From assembly GCF_009727055.1 (NCBI RefSeq), contig NC_052351.1, positions 3,660,471 through 3,724,470 of the forward strand: 64,000 nt of DNA, written 5' to 3'. This DNA is from Benincasa hispida. Taxonomy: Eukaryota > Streptophyta > Magnoliopsida > Cucurbitales > Cucurbitaceae. Below, one piece after another: positions 11,401 through 21,813 of this stretch (position 1 is its first letter; each line of letters opens with the position of its first letter). Under the pieces are notes generated by a model. That model was given only the letters and a program-made list of their open reading frames with translations. It was not told where the DNA came from and did not search any database. The translations under genes were made by a program, and so were the position numbers.

Positions 11401-11504
11401 ACCACTCGAATCCTTTCTGATAAAGATGTCAAAGCTTTGGATGTCCTTCACCAGGTGTTAGAAGCCGTGCAGCAGAAGTTGGGGAACTACCACTGGGTAC
11501 TTTG
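8440..11504 (+). pseudogene. Plant mobile domain (PMD/MAIN-like) pseudogene, antisense in element E
   Basis: Starts with MVHFTKHVSFDERHLVILKD at 8440. In interrupted frames it gives phrases I associate with transposon-type PMD proteins: FDFVTCYWEWLE (about 8770), YTHDRNGDIIRAFCEAWYPS (8875-8935), ISLWDLWLLGGLPIKGSFYEEVVPS (8968-9045), ASLMANGTVYSLAVPVLA (9466-9520) and IWGPKMA (about 9658). The C-terminal third (about 11000-11504) is charged and heptad-like, as in the coiled coil that follows PMD in such proteins. At least six stops or frameshifts (8656, 8740, 8814, 9225 and later) make it non-functional. PMD domains occur in MAIN-type plant proteins and in Gypsy and Mutator elements; a captured gene is an alternative reading. 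The family assignment is from memory of motifs. Confidence 0.75.
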
Positions 11505-12319
11505 ACTTAACGTTGCTTGTCTTATTGGATTAAGCGTACATCAGTACCCAGTGGCCTAAGAATTTTTTTTTCTTGTATCTTTATTTTAGTTACTAGATTC
11601 AACTATTGTAGTGTTGAAATCTCTTATATGGAAGTTTTTTTTTTTTTATTTCCTTAGTGACGTTCTCTGGCGCCTTGTAGCCTTCTTCAAATTTCTACTT
11701 CTTTGATTTGTTTATTTATCTATTTATTATTATTATTTTACACTGGACTCATGTACATACACATATATATTTTTTTGATCACGTGACAACTTAAATCTCT
11801 TTAAGCTGTCTATGTACCCTTTATAATGGCGGAGATCTAGTCATAACGTGGTTCGTACAAAGATTTTTTTTTTTTTTTTTTTTGGGGGGGGGGGGCGTTC
11901 ACATTTTAAGCTCATGTAGTTTAGGCTCTTGCAATGAGGGGTTCATTCATATATAAACTTCAGAAGCTTTTATTTTATCATGGTTTTAATCATCCTCTTC
12001 ATTTATAGGATTCGTCAATATGATGAGTTTTGGCTTCACTATCAAGGAACCTTCTATATTTATATCAACAGACAATTTCCTCTTCATGCATGAAGAAATA
12101 CGACTGTGGATCTTTTCGTCGTTGTCTTCTTAATGAAATGATGTTGCCTTCAAAATTTTTATCCTTCCTTTATGTTGATCGTTTGTTGTCTTGAAACGAT
12201 CAAAAGAAGATATTGAAGGTCGATCTTTCTTTGATGTGAAGATAGTTAGCCTCTTGAAAGCCGAAGTTTGAATTCAGTAGACATTGGGCATTGGTGTCCT
12301 TCTTCTATCGTGGCCATAC
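11505..12319. other. Non-coding interior of E
   Basis: Pyrimidine-rich DNA with a T20G12 homopolymer junction at 11864-11895 and long T runs at 11633-11648. No domain was recognised on either strand. A pol region would be expected to start here on the minus strand after gag, but none is visible. Confidence 0.5.
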
Positions 12320-14240
12320 TCAATCTTTGAAAGACTTGAGATCGAGTAGTTGAAGGCTTGATACGATTGAAGATAGAAATTTTTTGCTCGGTTTCTTTTG
12401 AATCATTGACTTCTTTAATAGTATATGGTTTTTGTCAACTTTCACTATGCTGACAACATGACGAATAACTTCTGATACTTCCTCTGAATGACTATTGAGA
12501 AAGCTTTTTGGGAGAAATTCTGCCAAAGTTATCGGTTATCGAAGTTGAGGAAAGTCTTTGTCTTCTTCATTAGCAGGCTTAGGCTTCCATGCCTCCTTTT
12601 CCCTTTTTTTTTATGAGTCTTGTTCCTTCTTCTATAGCTTCGATAGGAGCGCGACTCTTTTTGGGTGGAATTTTGCTGTCTTATTTTTCGACGAGTCACA
12701 ACTATCCACCATTCATTGTCATCGTCAACGGGATCATCTTTACTTCAGAAATTTGTTGTTAGAATCTCTTGTTGGAACAGAACGACTATAGGCCCAAAAG
12801 TCCCAAACTGGATGAAGTTTTCTCTTTGATCATGAGACGCAGACGGTGTTAGGACAGTTGAAATCATCGCTACTACTGCGTGATTTGTTTGAGCTATTTC
12901 ATCAAGCTCCAGCTCAATCATCTTTTCACGAGCCAAATTTAGAATCGGCTCCTTCAACATGAAGCACTTTTCAATCGGGTGACTAACGACTCAATGATAC
13001 TTACAGTAGTTAGGATCGTCTACTTTTCTTGCTTGTTCCGTTCGCTTGCATTCTTGCAGTTGAATAAGTTGTTTCTCTAATAGTTGCTCCAACATGTCAG
13101 CAATATCAGAGTCAGGGAATGGATAAATCTTATCCTGTCTTTCTTTGAGAATTGAGCGATGCTTCTGGCTGCCATCATGCTTTCTTTAAAAAAATTTTCC
13201 TTTTCCTTTGGAGGAAAATTTCAGCAGGGTCATCTGAACGACCATAGATTCTCTTGTGGCATTAGTCATGATCTCTTCAGTGCCCTTAATTTCTTCCTTA
13301 TCCTTTCTTTCTTTAGGGACTAGGAAGTCTTTAGTTTCGTTGTTAGTGATACTTAGCTCCATATCCTGAGCCTGTGTTGCCAACTCCTCAAATGTACGAG
13401 GCTTTATCCCTTGCAGAATGTAGAGAAGTTCCTAGCGCATGCCTTGGGTGCACATCTCCACTGCAGATAATTCAGTGAGTCTATCTTTTCAATTTAGACT
13501 CAGAGCTCTCCATCGGTTGATGTAATCGATGACCAACTCTCCCTTCTGCTATTTTGTGTTTTTCAGCTCCATTATGCTAATGTGCGCCTTGTGCTGTAGA
13601 AACGGTTGAGGAACTCTCTTTCTAATTTTCCCAGCTGTCAATCGTTTCTAGCTCTAGATCAGTATACTAATTGAAAGCGTTTCCTTTTAAGGTACGGACG
13701 AATTGTTTGACTAGCTGGTCTTCTCTAGTTCCTGCACTTTTGCAGGTGTCAATGAAGTGAGCAACATGTTGTTTCAGATTGCCCTTTCCATTAATCTGCT
13801 GGAACTTTGGAGGTTGATACCCAACTGACATTCTCAAGTTGTCGATTCTCTTAGTGTACAACCTGGAGTACATAAAGGAAGATATCAATGGTCTTCCATA
13901 CCGAGCCCTTATGAAGTTTTAATCATATTCTGTAGTTGTTGACGTGATAGGGCGACAATAGAGGTAGATTGTTGCGGCTGGTCTTCCTGCAAGACAGTAT
14001 TTCCTTTGTCATTGGCTTTTATAGCTTGAGATTGACTTGACTAAGTAGTTTCTCGAGCTTGTATTTGATCTCTTAAAGCAGCAATTTCATGATCTTGTTC
14101 CTCTACAGCCTTCATTAGGAGATTTATCTTCCTTTCCATCTCTTTCATGGCTGACTCAGTCGTTACATCAGCCATCTTGATAGACACTATGTCAAGGTGT
14201 GATTCTTTCTTTGATTGGTCCAGAGGCAGAATTATCAAAC
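12320..14240 (-). pseudogene. Gypsy-type gag relic of element E
   Basis: Reads right to left. An N-terminal coiled-coil piece comes first (14238-14041, with ESAMKEMERKINLLMKAVEE). Next is a core capsid-like stretch PPKFQQINGKGNLKQHVAHF...VRTLKGNAF (13888-13667), which fits the Retrotrans_gag family. Then come [12 protein letters not shown] (13383), an NYCKYH..VSHPIEKCF zinc-finger-like segment (about 13010-12950), LNLAREKMIELELDEIAQTNHA (12940-12880) and a poorly recognised tail to 12320. Several stops and frameshifts separate the pieces. The order is consistent with a Tat-like Gypsy gag known in dicots. No protease motif (DSG or DNGSA) follows, so pol has been lost or replaced. Confidence 0.75.
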
Positions 14241-14467
14241 AAGAGATTTTCTATTATGATGACTTCGCCTTTTGAAGATTCCATCATCTGCTCCCAGATT
14301 TTCTCTGCGAAGACAAAACCTTGTTCTTTCTCCTGCATGCTTTACTTTGAATGGCTGCAGGTGACAAGTCCTGTGTAGGTGTTGCTTGTAGCAGTTTCTT
14401 TGGATACAACTTTCTTTGGTGTCATTAGTTTACTTGAATGTTGAGAGAGAGATGAGAGATAGAGAGG

Positions 14468-14486
14468 TCCCACTGGCGTGCCAATT
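14468..14486 (-). other. Primer-binding-site-like sequence of element E
   Basis: Next to the right LTR the minus strand reads TTGGCACGCCAGTGGGAC, the position expected for tRNA-primed minus-strand synthesis. I cannot say which tRNA it matches. Together with the purine tract at the other LTR it sets the orientation. Confidence 0.6.
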
Positions 14487-14616
14487 TTTTCGCATGAGAT
14501 TTCAATAGAAATTTATTTCATGGAACTTGAACTTTGTATTTGTATTAATTTTGTGGAAAATGAGTACAATCTCTAATACACAGTATTTTGATGCTTTCAA
14601 AATAAATTATAATCTT

Positions 14617-14877
14617 TAAGCTGGTTGACCTTTTTGAACGATCGACCTTTGGAATTGTTGATCTTCTTGGGTGATCGACCTTTGGGCTTATTGATCTTCT
14701 TGGATGATCGACCTTTGGGCTTGTTGATCTTCTTGGATGATCGACTTTTGGGCTTGATGATCTTCTTGGATGATCGGCCTTTGGACTTGTTGATCTTCTT
14801 GGATGATCGACCTTTAGGCTTGTTGATCTTCTTGGACGATCGGCCTTTGGGCTTGTTGATCTTCTTGGAGGATTAGT
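14617..14877. repeat. 33-bp minisatellite in E LTR (right copy)
   Basis: About eight units of the motif with core TTGATCTTCTTGGATGATCG, not interrupted. The plus strand stays open as an 11-residue hydrophobic repeat (LLIFLDDRPLG), which is a consequence of the unit length. It is the clean control for the adapter-containing left array. Confidence 0.9.
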
Positions 14878-15164
14878 GTTCGCACGAGGCTTTCGAAGAA
14901 ACTTGTTTCATGGAGTTCAACTTGAGTTGGTGTTGATGTTGAGGTTGATTTGATGCGATGTGGTTTGATCTCTTGTACTTGATCCTCTGATTCTCTCTCG
15001 GTTGGGTGGATGTGCTTGACTTGAAGAAGAAAAGTACCGAACATTCTTGAAGTAGAAATCTTGGAAGAGTGTTTGTGTCTTCAAGGGTCTTCTGTCTTCT
15101 AGATGTAGCTTTAGGAGTCTTGGGAGTCTTCTGCTTGTTGATGAATTCTCTCTAGGCTCTCTAA

Positions 15165-15336
15165 AATTACTTGTATCTTCAAAGGACTTCAATCTTCAAA
15201 ATGCTTGTATCTTCAAAGGACTTTAGGCTTCAAAATGCTTATATCTTCAAAGGACTTCAGTCATCAGAATGCTTGCATTTTCAAATGACTTCAGTCTTCA
15301 AAATGGTTGTATCTTCGAAGGACTTCAGTCTTCAGG
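15165..15336. repeat. 34-bp minisatellite in E LTR (right copy)
   Basis: About five units with core CTTCAAAGGACTTCAGTCTT, slightly more than in the left LTR, so unit number differs between the two LTRs of one element. Confidence 0.7.
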
Positions 15337-15834
15337 TGTGGTCAACTTCAGGAGTCAAGGAGTCTTCTGATTGTAGAGAATTCCCTATAAGCTCTCTGGA
15401 GTATAGAATTGTTGACCCTTGAAATGAGAAGAGTCCCTCTATTTATAGGGCTATCTGATGGACTTTATGGGCTTGAGCCTGGTTAGCCCATGGGGTTGGG
15501 CTTTGTTGGTTCATGGGCCTGGTCTTTGGGCTCAATTAATTGGATTTAGGCATGATTTGACATTTGGGTCAAATTTGACCTATTTTTAGGCTTAGTTGGA
15601 CTTTGACCCAAATAATAATATCAAATTGGGCCAAATTAATCTTATCTGATTTAACGGTCATGATAAAACCACATGGCGTCATCGAAATTTATCGAAATTT
15701 GTCTTCAACTTCAATTTGGGACATATGTCTAACTTCTAATTGGGCCCAAATTTAATGATTTAAAATTTCGTCATTAATTTAGTAAATGACGTGGCAACTT
15801 GTGATTGGTCCAAAATTTTTCATTCAACAGATTC

Positions 15835-16194
15835 TAAAATAAATAAGTAAAATCATTTAATTAGTTTTTTTTTTAAGTATTAATAAGATAAGTGTTTCAC
15901 TTGAAAATGCATTTCTTTTTCAAAAAGCATCTCAACACAAAAGTTTAAGTGAGTGGGCTAAAGTGTAAGTGAAACTGTACTAAAGAGAAGCATGAAGTGA
16001 GTATAATTGAACATGGGTACTTATTATAATTAATTTTTCTATATAATATCAATGTGTTTTTTAATTTTATTTTTTACACCAATTTCTCTAAAATTCCATT
16101 GATGTCATTTTTATGTTACTATTATACAGTACTATTCATGATTAATTTTAAGACTTCAGTCTTTTGTTAAATCAAAGGTAGGTCGAATATTCAA
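15835..16194. other. Unassigned AT-rich flank of element E
   Basis: Continues the sequence that ends at 5365: removing E and one GATTC joins AATTTAATGATTC to TAAAATAAATAAG. No gene or repeat was recognised. Confidence 0.5.
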
Positions 16195-17312
16195 TGTTGT
16201 ATTAAAATCTAAATATTTCATTTAGACCCAAATTAAATAAAATAACCTTGTCGAGTTCGGCCCATTTGAACTAAGAAAGAATGTTGAGCTAAAAGGTCAA
16301 GCCAAGAGGTTTTTAAGTGGCATTTAGCCATTTAGGAAGCAATGTGATGGTACATGCTTTTTTAGGTCGAACTAAAAGGTTGAGCCAAGAGGTTTCTAAG
16401 TCGCATTTAGCCATTTAAGAAGCAATGTGTTGGTACATGCTTTTTTAACCATATAAATGAGTTTATGTATGCGTTAACCCCTCAATGAAGCAAATCCGAT
16501 CCATGTAGGTTGGAAAAAGAGAAGCATACAAGGGGTTAGCCATTCAAGTAGGTGACTAACCCCACATGGGGTCAATGCTAAAAAGTTGGAAAGGATGGAT
16601 AAAATTACCCCTCACGTGAGTAAAGACTTGACTAGCTTGACCATAATGTGGGCTCCTACTAACCTTACATGGGCAAAATCCATTGAGCTAAAAGATGATT
16701 ACATATCTCAATTTGCATCGTTCCAACCATGCATGGTTTTAGTCATGCAAAGGTGATAGATACCTTTCTCTTGTCAACAATAGTATGGATGATAATTTAA
16801 GAGATCAATTTCAAAATAATTTATTTTGGACCCAATAAGGTATTCAATTTACATTTTATATAACCACACTATCAATTAAGCAATCATAATTAAATAATAA
16901 GCTTAGTAGCTCATTAATCCTTTGTTACATGCACGGATGTTAAGAATTCATCCAAAGGCCGAGCACATTGATGGTCGAGATATATGACGGCTCTAGCAAT
17001 GATGGTTCGGATGGATAATGACGGAAGGGAAGTTCAAGAGTGGCTTGGAAGAGGAAAAGTCGAGCGAGTTTCAGTTATAAGTGGATCGACCTATATAATC
17101 TTCAAGCTGTGACCGAAGAAAGGTATGCTAAAAAAATCACGACTTATTTTTCTATTAATTAAGTCATTTTCAAACCTGATTCTAACTTGAGCGTCAGAGT
17201 AAATTTGGCTCAACATTACACTGGTATTTAGCTTTGTTCATTTTATAAGATATTGAGCTACTTTCCTTCAAAAAATACAAATTCATCATTAATGCGACTT
17301 TTGGCATCAACA
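16195..17312 (+). mobile_element. LTR-C: Gypsy 5' LTR
   Basis: The end is fixed by CATCAACA directly before a primer-binding site (TTGGCGCCTTCTGTGGGAA, 17314-17332). A second copy of its last ~480 bp lies at 32452-32928. The start near TGTTGTATTAAAATC (16195) is a guess from the TG; the matching copy does not extend that far. A 5' LTR of a Gypsy element is the simplest reading. Confidence 0.65.
16285..16450 (+). repeat. 83-bp tandem duplication in LTR-C
   Basis: Two units, with CTAAAAGG starting at 16289 and 16372; both contain GCCAAGAGGTTT, GCATTTAGCCATTTA and GGTACATGCTTTTTTA. They differ at several positions. Confidence 0.8.
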
Positions 17313-17720
17313 GTTGGCGCCTTCTGTGGGAAGAAAGAAATAACTAATTTTTTAGCCTAACACTACATTTTTAGTTGAACCATGAGCAACAATGTAAATA
17401 GAGGGATTTCCCTAACTGATGAGATGATTTGGACCATGAACGTCACCTAAGGTGATATCCCACACGTGTTCTAGAAACTCAAGCGGGTGAGACCTACCAG
17501 TTTGTGAATGAGCCAGTCGATGAGTACACGACTCTATCTGCCAAATTTGATGGCTTAGATAGATACCTTAACCAAATCATGGAGATGCTTAGATGCCCAA
17601 ACCCGATCATCTAGGCCATCAAGCAGAATGCGGCGAATCCACTTGAGGAAAACAAGTGTGATGGAAAGCCAAAGCACAATCCATTGGTTCAGAGCACCAC
17701 CCCAATTGCCTGGGACCCAG
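17313..17720 (+). pseudogene. Start of element C internal region: PBS and gag fragment
   Basis: After the primer-binding site there is a short leader and then a possible gag start at 17383 (MSNNVNRGISLTDEM), with stops after about 20 codons. In shifted frames the later part reads like the N-terminus of a Gypsy gag (for example FDGLDRYLNQIMEMLR near 17550). It is cut off at 17720 by LTR-D. The PBS TTGGCGCCTTCTGTGGGAA is of the kind used by several plant Gypsy lineages. Too little remains to name the lineage. Confidence 0.55.
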
Positions 17721-17725
17721 TCAAG

Positions 17726-18562
17726 TGATAACTTGTAGAAATAAAAGTTATTTTGCCTCTTTTTATCTAAAATAATCAGGAAAAAAAGCTTTGAAATTGT
17801 GATAGCTTGATAAGGAATTCATAAAAATAATTATATCATGCGATCACACACGTACAAAGTCTCTCTATCTACGAAAGTTATAAAAATCGTGCCTTTTGGG
17901 TGTAGAAAATCTACTTATGCGATTGCAAGGAATTCTCAATGTCAACATTGGAAGCGTATAGTTGAACAAGGTGGTAGCCATATGCGATAAAGGATGACAT
18001 GACTCATGGCCAATGGATGTCAAATCAGAGACCAAGTTGATACCTGACAATAGAGCTTCACGGCAGAGCTAATGAACTTCTGATGCGGAGCAGTTGGCGT
18101 ATTAGGTATGAAATTTAATGCACTTTATCAGCATAATCATTAGTAATAAAAGAAAAACTTGCTCCATGACACCTATAAATACCCAACGAGATTTTCATGT
18201 ACCAATAACAAAAATAAAGACATTGGAGAAAAACTCTGCCCAAATTCTTACTTAAAAAACACATCCCCTTCGAGCTCTCGTGAAATCTTAAGTGAAAGCC
18301 TAGGATTCCTCTCTGGAAGTAAAAAGGGAACCTCACCTTCAACACATCCTTTGTGAAGCAGTCGTCCACAGAGCCAGAGGGAGCAAGAAATTGCATACTA
18401 TGACTTGACTTTCTATCTCTATCTCTTTTCTTTTACAATTGCTATTTATATTGCGTAAACATTGAAAGACTTCGTTTTCTTAATATGAATGCATTTATAG
18501 TTTATCTCTTATTCTTCTCCTCAACTTTTACCATGAGCAACTAATTTCTTTATGGATTGAGA
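17726..18562 (+). mobile_element. LTR-D, 3'-truncated
   Basis: Starts TGATAACTTGTAGAAATA and matches, with divergence, the solo LTR-D at 59057-60229 (shared GCGATCA words, AGCTTCACGG/GACTTCGTTG block, AATGAACTTCTGATGCG, 'ATTTAATGCA...ATCAGCA'). A TATA-like CTATAAATAC lies at 18173-18182. It sits inside the gag fragment of element C and is cut at 18562 by the start of an LTR-A copy. The rest of this LTR was not found nearby. Confidence 0.75.
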
Positions 18563-19940
18563 TGTTAGAATTGATTCCCTAAATCTCGTAGGGTCCTGTA
18601 GTTTATAAACACTTGTATGAACAAATGCTTTGTGATTTATAATAAGAGATATTTTATTCACTTCAGTCTATGAAATATGAGATATTTTAGTTGCATTAAC
18701 AACAAACCAATAACAAAGATCCTTGGTTATTGTTGTAACTTAAGCATGTATGTGGAGATATACAAGTAGATCGTGCTTTAGGTGATAATCTAAATGGTCT
18801 ATAGTATATGGATAAAGAAGGGAAATCTTATCTTGGTGACACTACAAGTGTGATCCACTTTGTAGGTATTATAAATGTTGTAAAGTGCTACAAATAATAT
18901 GATCCTGATCATTCGTGTATTAGACATGCGAACGGGGATGCTCTATACAAAGGAGTTTGTATAAGACCGACCACAAAATGTTTAGTCTCGTTATATAACG
19001 CCGTTCATGACAGAGACTTTCATTTCACTAGGATGACCATAGGTAACTTGACCCTAATGTTGAGTGAGTTATGAACTCTTACATATGAGGGCGGTCCTTT
19101 GATTTGCATGAATGCTAGTGGCCAGATTGTCAACTCAAACCTATCACTTTGGGGATTCGTCTGATTGGAGAGCTGGGAACTCAGCTACACAAGATGAAAT
19201 TCACTCATTCCCTGAAGCAGGGGTAAGTAGATAAATTACTCTCTTAAGGGCTAGTTCTGAGGCTTGAACAATGTGGCGCCACACCTTTTCTTGGCCCGAG
19301 AAAGGATTATTCATAGTGGAACTACGATGTATTGTTCATCAGAGGAATCAATGGTACTTAAGGAGTTAGATGTAACTACAGGGGCAAAATGGTAAATTGG
19401 CCTAGCTGTACTTACGAGCGATTTGTGAAGGGTCATCGTATTGTTGATTGGTTATATCCAATGGACACAGAAATATATCTGTAGTGCAAAGCTGCAGCTA
19501 TTGGTCTTTAGTGGAGTTCCCGGTAGTTAACAGATGGTGGATATCATGATTAAAGAGTTTAGTCAGTTATTCACATACCGTTGGAGCTTTAAGTTATAGG
19601 TCCATAAGGTTCCCTTGGTAGCTCAATGGATTCAAGTTGAGAATCAGTTTTTGGGTTAGTTTGAAATGTTCAAATTAACAAGAGAGAATTTGATTATATA
19701 TGATATAATTAAATTAGTTCAATTATATATGATATAAATGATTTTATATATTTGATACATTGTTTGATTGGAGGAATTAATATAAATATGATTTATATTA
19801 AATTCCATAGAAAGAGAAAAGAACTATGGTTTATATGTTGCATATGATGCAATATTAAAAGTATAGGCTATAAATATAATATGATAAGTTAGTGATTGTA
19901 TTTATTTATAATATATCAATTATGAGATGATAATTCATTT
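18563..19940 (+). mobile_element. LTR-A copy, plus orientation, 3'-truncated
   Basis: Begins TGTTAGAATTGATTCCCTAA, the LTR-A start. It has the LTR-A blocks in order: GGTTATTGTTGTAACTTAAG, the GATGACCATAGGTAAC block, TTAAGGAGTTAGATG and AAAGAGTTTAGTCAG (19549), then AT-rich repeats. It stops at about 19940 where another LTR-A begins in the opposite direction; about 700 bp of the 3' end are missing. Confidence 0.8.
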
Positions 19941-20340
19941 TGAAGGAAATCGGATTTGCGATTTTTATGAGCAACGGAAGTAAGAATATTCCAAATCACA
20001 ATCATGAATGAACAATACATTTACAATCGACTTCAAACAAGCAGTTATACAAATAATACAGAACTTACAACATGAAAAACTCAAATGAACAAAGAGAGAA
20101 ACTCTACGAACATTTGAAGATGTGTCTCCACGCTCCATTGCGCATGATCGCTCGAATAATAACAATCATGAACTCAATCTACACGACCACAACACAGCAA
20201 GAACTCTTTGCACTCATCCTCAATGATCACCACGGTCATAAACTCCTATGCAACAGCTTGAACGGCCTCCAAAAAACCTCGATGGTGTCGAATTGAGTTT
20301 GACACCACCAACAAGGCTACCTTGTCTAGTTTTTCTCTAA
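19941..20340 (-). mobile_element. LTR-A copy, minus orientation, only the LTR 3' end
   Basis: The plus strand starts TGAAGGAAATC, the reverse complement of the LTR-A 3' end, and runs to GACACCACCAACAAGG...CTACCTTG (about 20310), a block matching 45250-45290 in reverse. The rest is absent. Its left edge is the exact LTR terminus and forms an inverted junction with the preceding copy. Confidence 0.65.
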
Positions 20341-21480
20341 AACAAGAAGTGTTACTCTGAAGTCAAAGGTGGGTCTTTCAAAGTGACAACAAGCATATGG
20401 ATCAAATAGTACAATCATAAGCATTCAATAATCTAAATAAGGTGGCTATGTGCTTAAAATGTGCAAGGGATTTGAGAAAATTTTTAAAAATTGGCTGAAA
20501 ATTATGCATACATTCTTGTGAATCCTAAAACAATGGGAATAAAAAAATTATTTAAAACTTATCATGGAACGTCATTTTCACATTACATGCAATCATGGAA
20601 ATCTTATCATATCAGTCAAATCACAAAGTCCAAGCTCAGGTGCTCAAGGACTTGCTAGACATGCATACTCATCAATAATATTGATCTACCATCACCAACT
20701 TAAAATGATACATTGTCCCCAATGTATTTCTAATCTAAGCACCAAAAAAATAAAAGACAAAGGAACAAAAAACTTCCCCGAAAGACGTTTTTGTGCATGA
20801 CTTTTAAGGTGTGCTAGCAAGGCTCGACTTGATTTTGATTTCCTTTCTCTTTTTAGGACCAAGGAGAGAAACCTAGAAAAGAAAAACAAAAAGCTAAGCT
20901 AAGAAAGGAAAAAAATAAAAGAAAGCAAGTAAAATTTTACACATGGTTGCCTCCAGGAAGCATAAATTTTTAATATCGGTTGCTCGACGTGACCTGTCCC
21001 CTTTCAAGGTACAAAGAAGTTATTGTACCTCTCTGGTCCTTTCTTGGATGAGTCTATATAGCCTAGCAATGATTTAAGGCTTCTCATCTTTTAAAGAGAA
21101 CAAACAGGCCGAATTTGGTACTTTTGATATTAGGCAAAAAAAGGTGAAAATAAAGAATTAAAAGACTCAAGTGACCCCAAAGAGTCGAAAAAAGTAAAAG
21201 ACGCGATAGACTCTTAGGAATAAGAAGAAGAAAACTAGAAAATAAACAATATACCAGAGGGTAGAACAGATTGAGGTCTTTCAACCTCCAACTCTATTGC
21301 CTGGGTATTGACGGGTGTAGGCTTAAATTCTTCTTCTACCTCGACGACAGGCTTAGGATATAGCATGTTATCTTCCAACTCATCTTCAGTGCCGATATAG
21401 ACTACCTCATCGCCACATGCCTCGGTAATATAAGAGGATGTGAGTAGTAGAGATTCCAATCCTTCCTCAACTGTGTCGCT
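20341..21480. other. Unassigned, weakly Athila-like
   Basis: No protein domain is recognisable. On the minus strand the phrase CTTCCTGGAGGCAACC (about 20955-20970) resembles the non-coding spacer phrase 'GGGAGGCAACCCA' that I associate with Athila-type elements, and a minus-strand Athila-like 5' end lies at 28023-29680. The link is suggestive only. A leader for Copia F may occupy 21481-21813. Confidence 0.3.
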
Positions 21481-21813
21481 TAGGGCTAATTAGGGCGGGA
21501 CTTTGGCACCGAAAGCGAGGGGTTACATTTACACGGAATAGTTAAAGGTTAACAATTCTGGACCGAAAAATGGTAGCTGTTAGGTTCAGTTCCAAGAGTT
21601 GGTTTTGCCTAATAGTTGAGAATGTCTCATCCCAATGAAGGGGCAACTGATCACCCCACCGGTGACGTTTGTCCTGCCTCACTGGGGCATTACTGCAAAA
21701 TAGAAGTCTATAACTTAGGGTACTTGAAACTGTTTTACAAAACTGATTAGTTTAAAAGTGGTTTAGCAAAAATCTAATAAAGTTTTGTTCGTATTTTCAG
21801 TAACATTTTCAAA

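Larger units (their letters stand above)
5366..15829 (-). mobile_element. Element E: 10.46-kb LTR retroelement with antisense PMD relic
   Basis: Flanked by a perfect duplication, GATTC at 5361-5365 and 15830-15834. Both LTRs have the TG...CA ends in minus orientation. A purine tract (minus strand GAAAGGGGG) abuts the left LTR, and a primer-binding-site-like sequence (TTGGCACGCCAGTGGGAC, minus strand) abuts the right LTR, so the element reads right to left. Inside, a Gypsy-type gag relic lies next to the 5' LTR, but no protease, reverse transcriptase, RNase H or integrase could be recognised. The rest holds an opposite-strand PMD pseudogene and non-coding DNA. It was probably mobilised in trans by a related Gypsy element. 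Confidence 0.85.
14487..15829 (-). repeat. 5' LTR of element E
   Basis: 1343 bp, colinear with 5366-6813. Plus-strand edges are TTTTCGCATGAG (TG decayed to TT) and CATTCAACA, followed by the GATTC target duplication. Contains the 33-bp and 34-bp arrays without the adapter, and the minus-strand CTATAAATAG box at 15439-15448. Confidence 0.9.

Noticed and set aside
14625..14876. 84-codon leucine-rich repeat frame
   Set aside because: Same 33-bp LTR minisatellite; open only because the unit is a multiple of three.
20072..21459. Frames of 65-78 codons between the LTR-A pair and Copia F
   Set aside because: No recognisable motif, both strands equally open, repeat-derived context.
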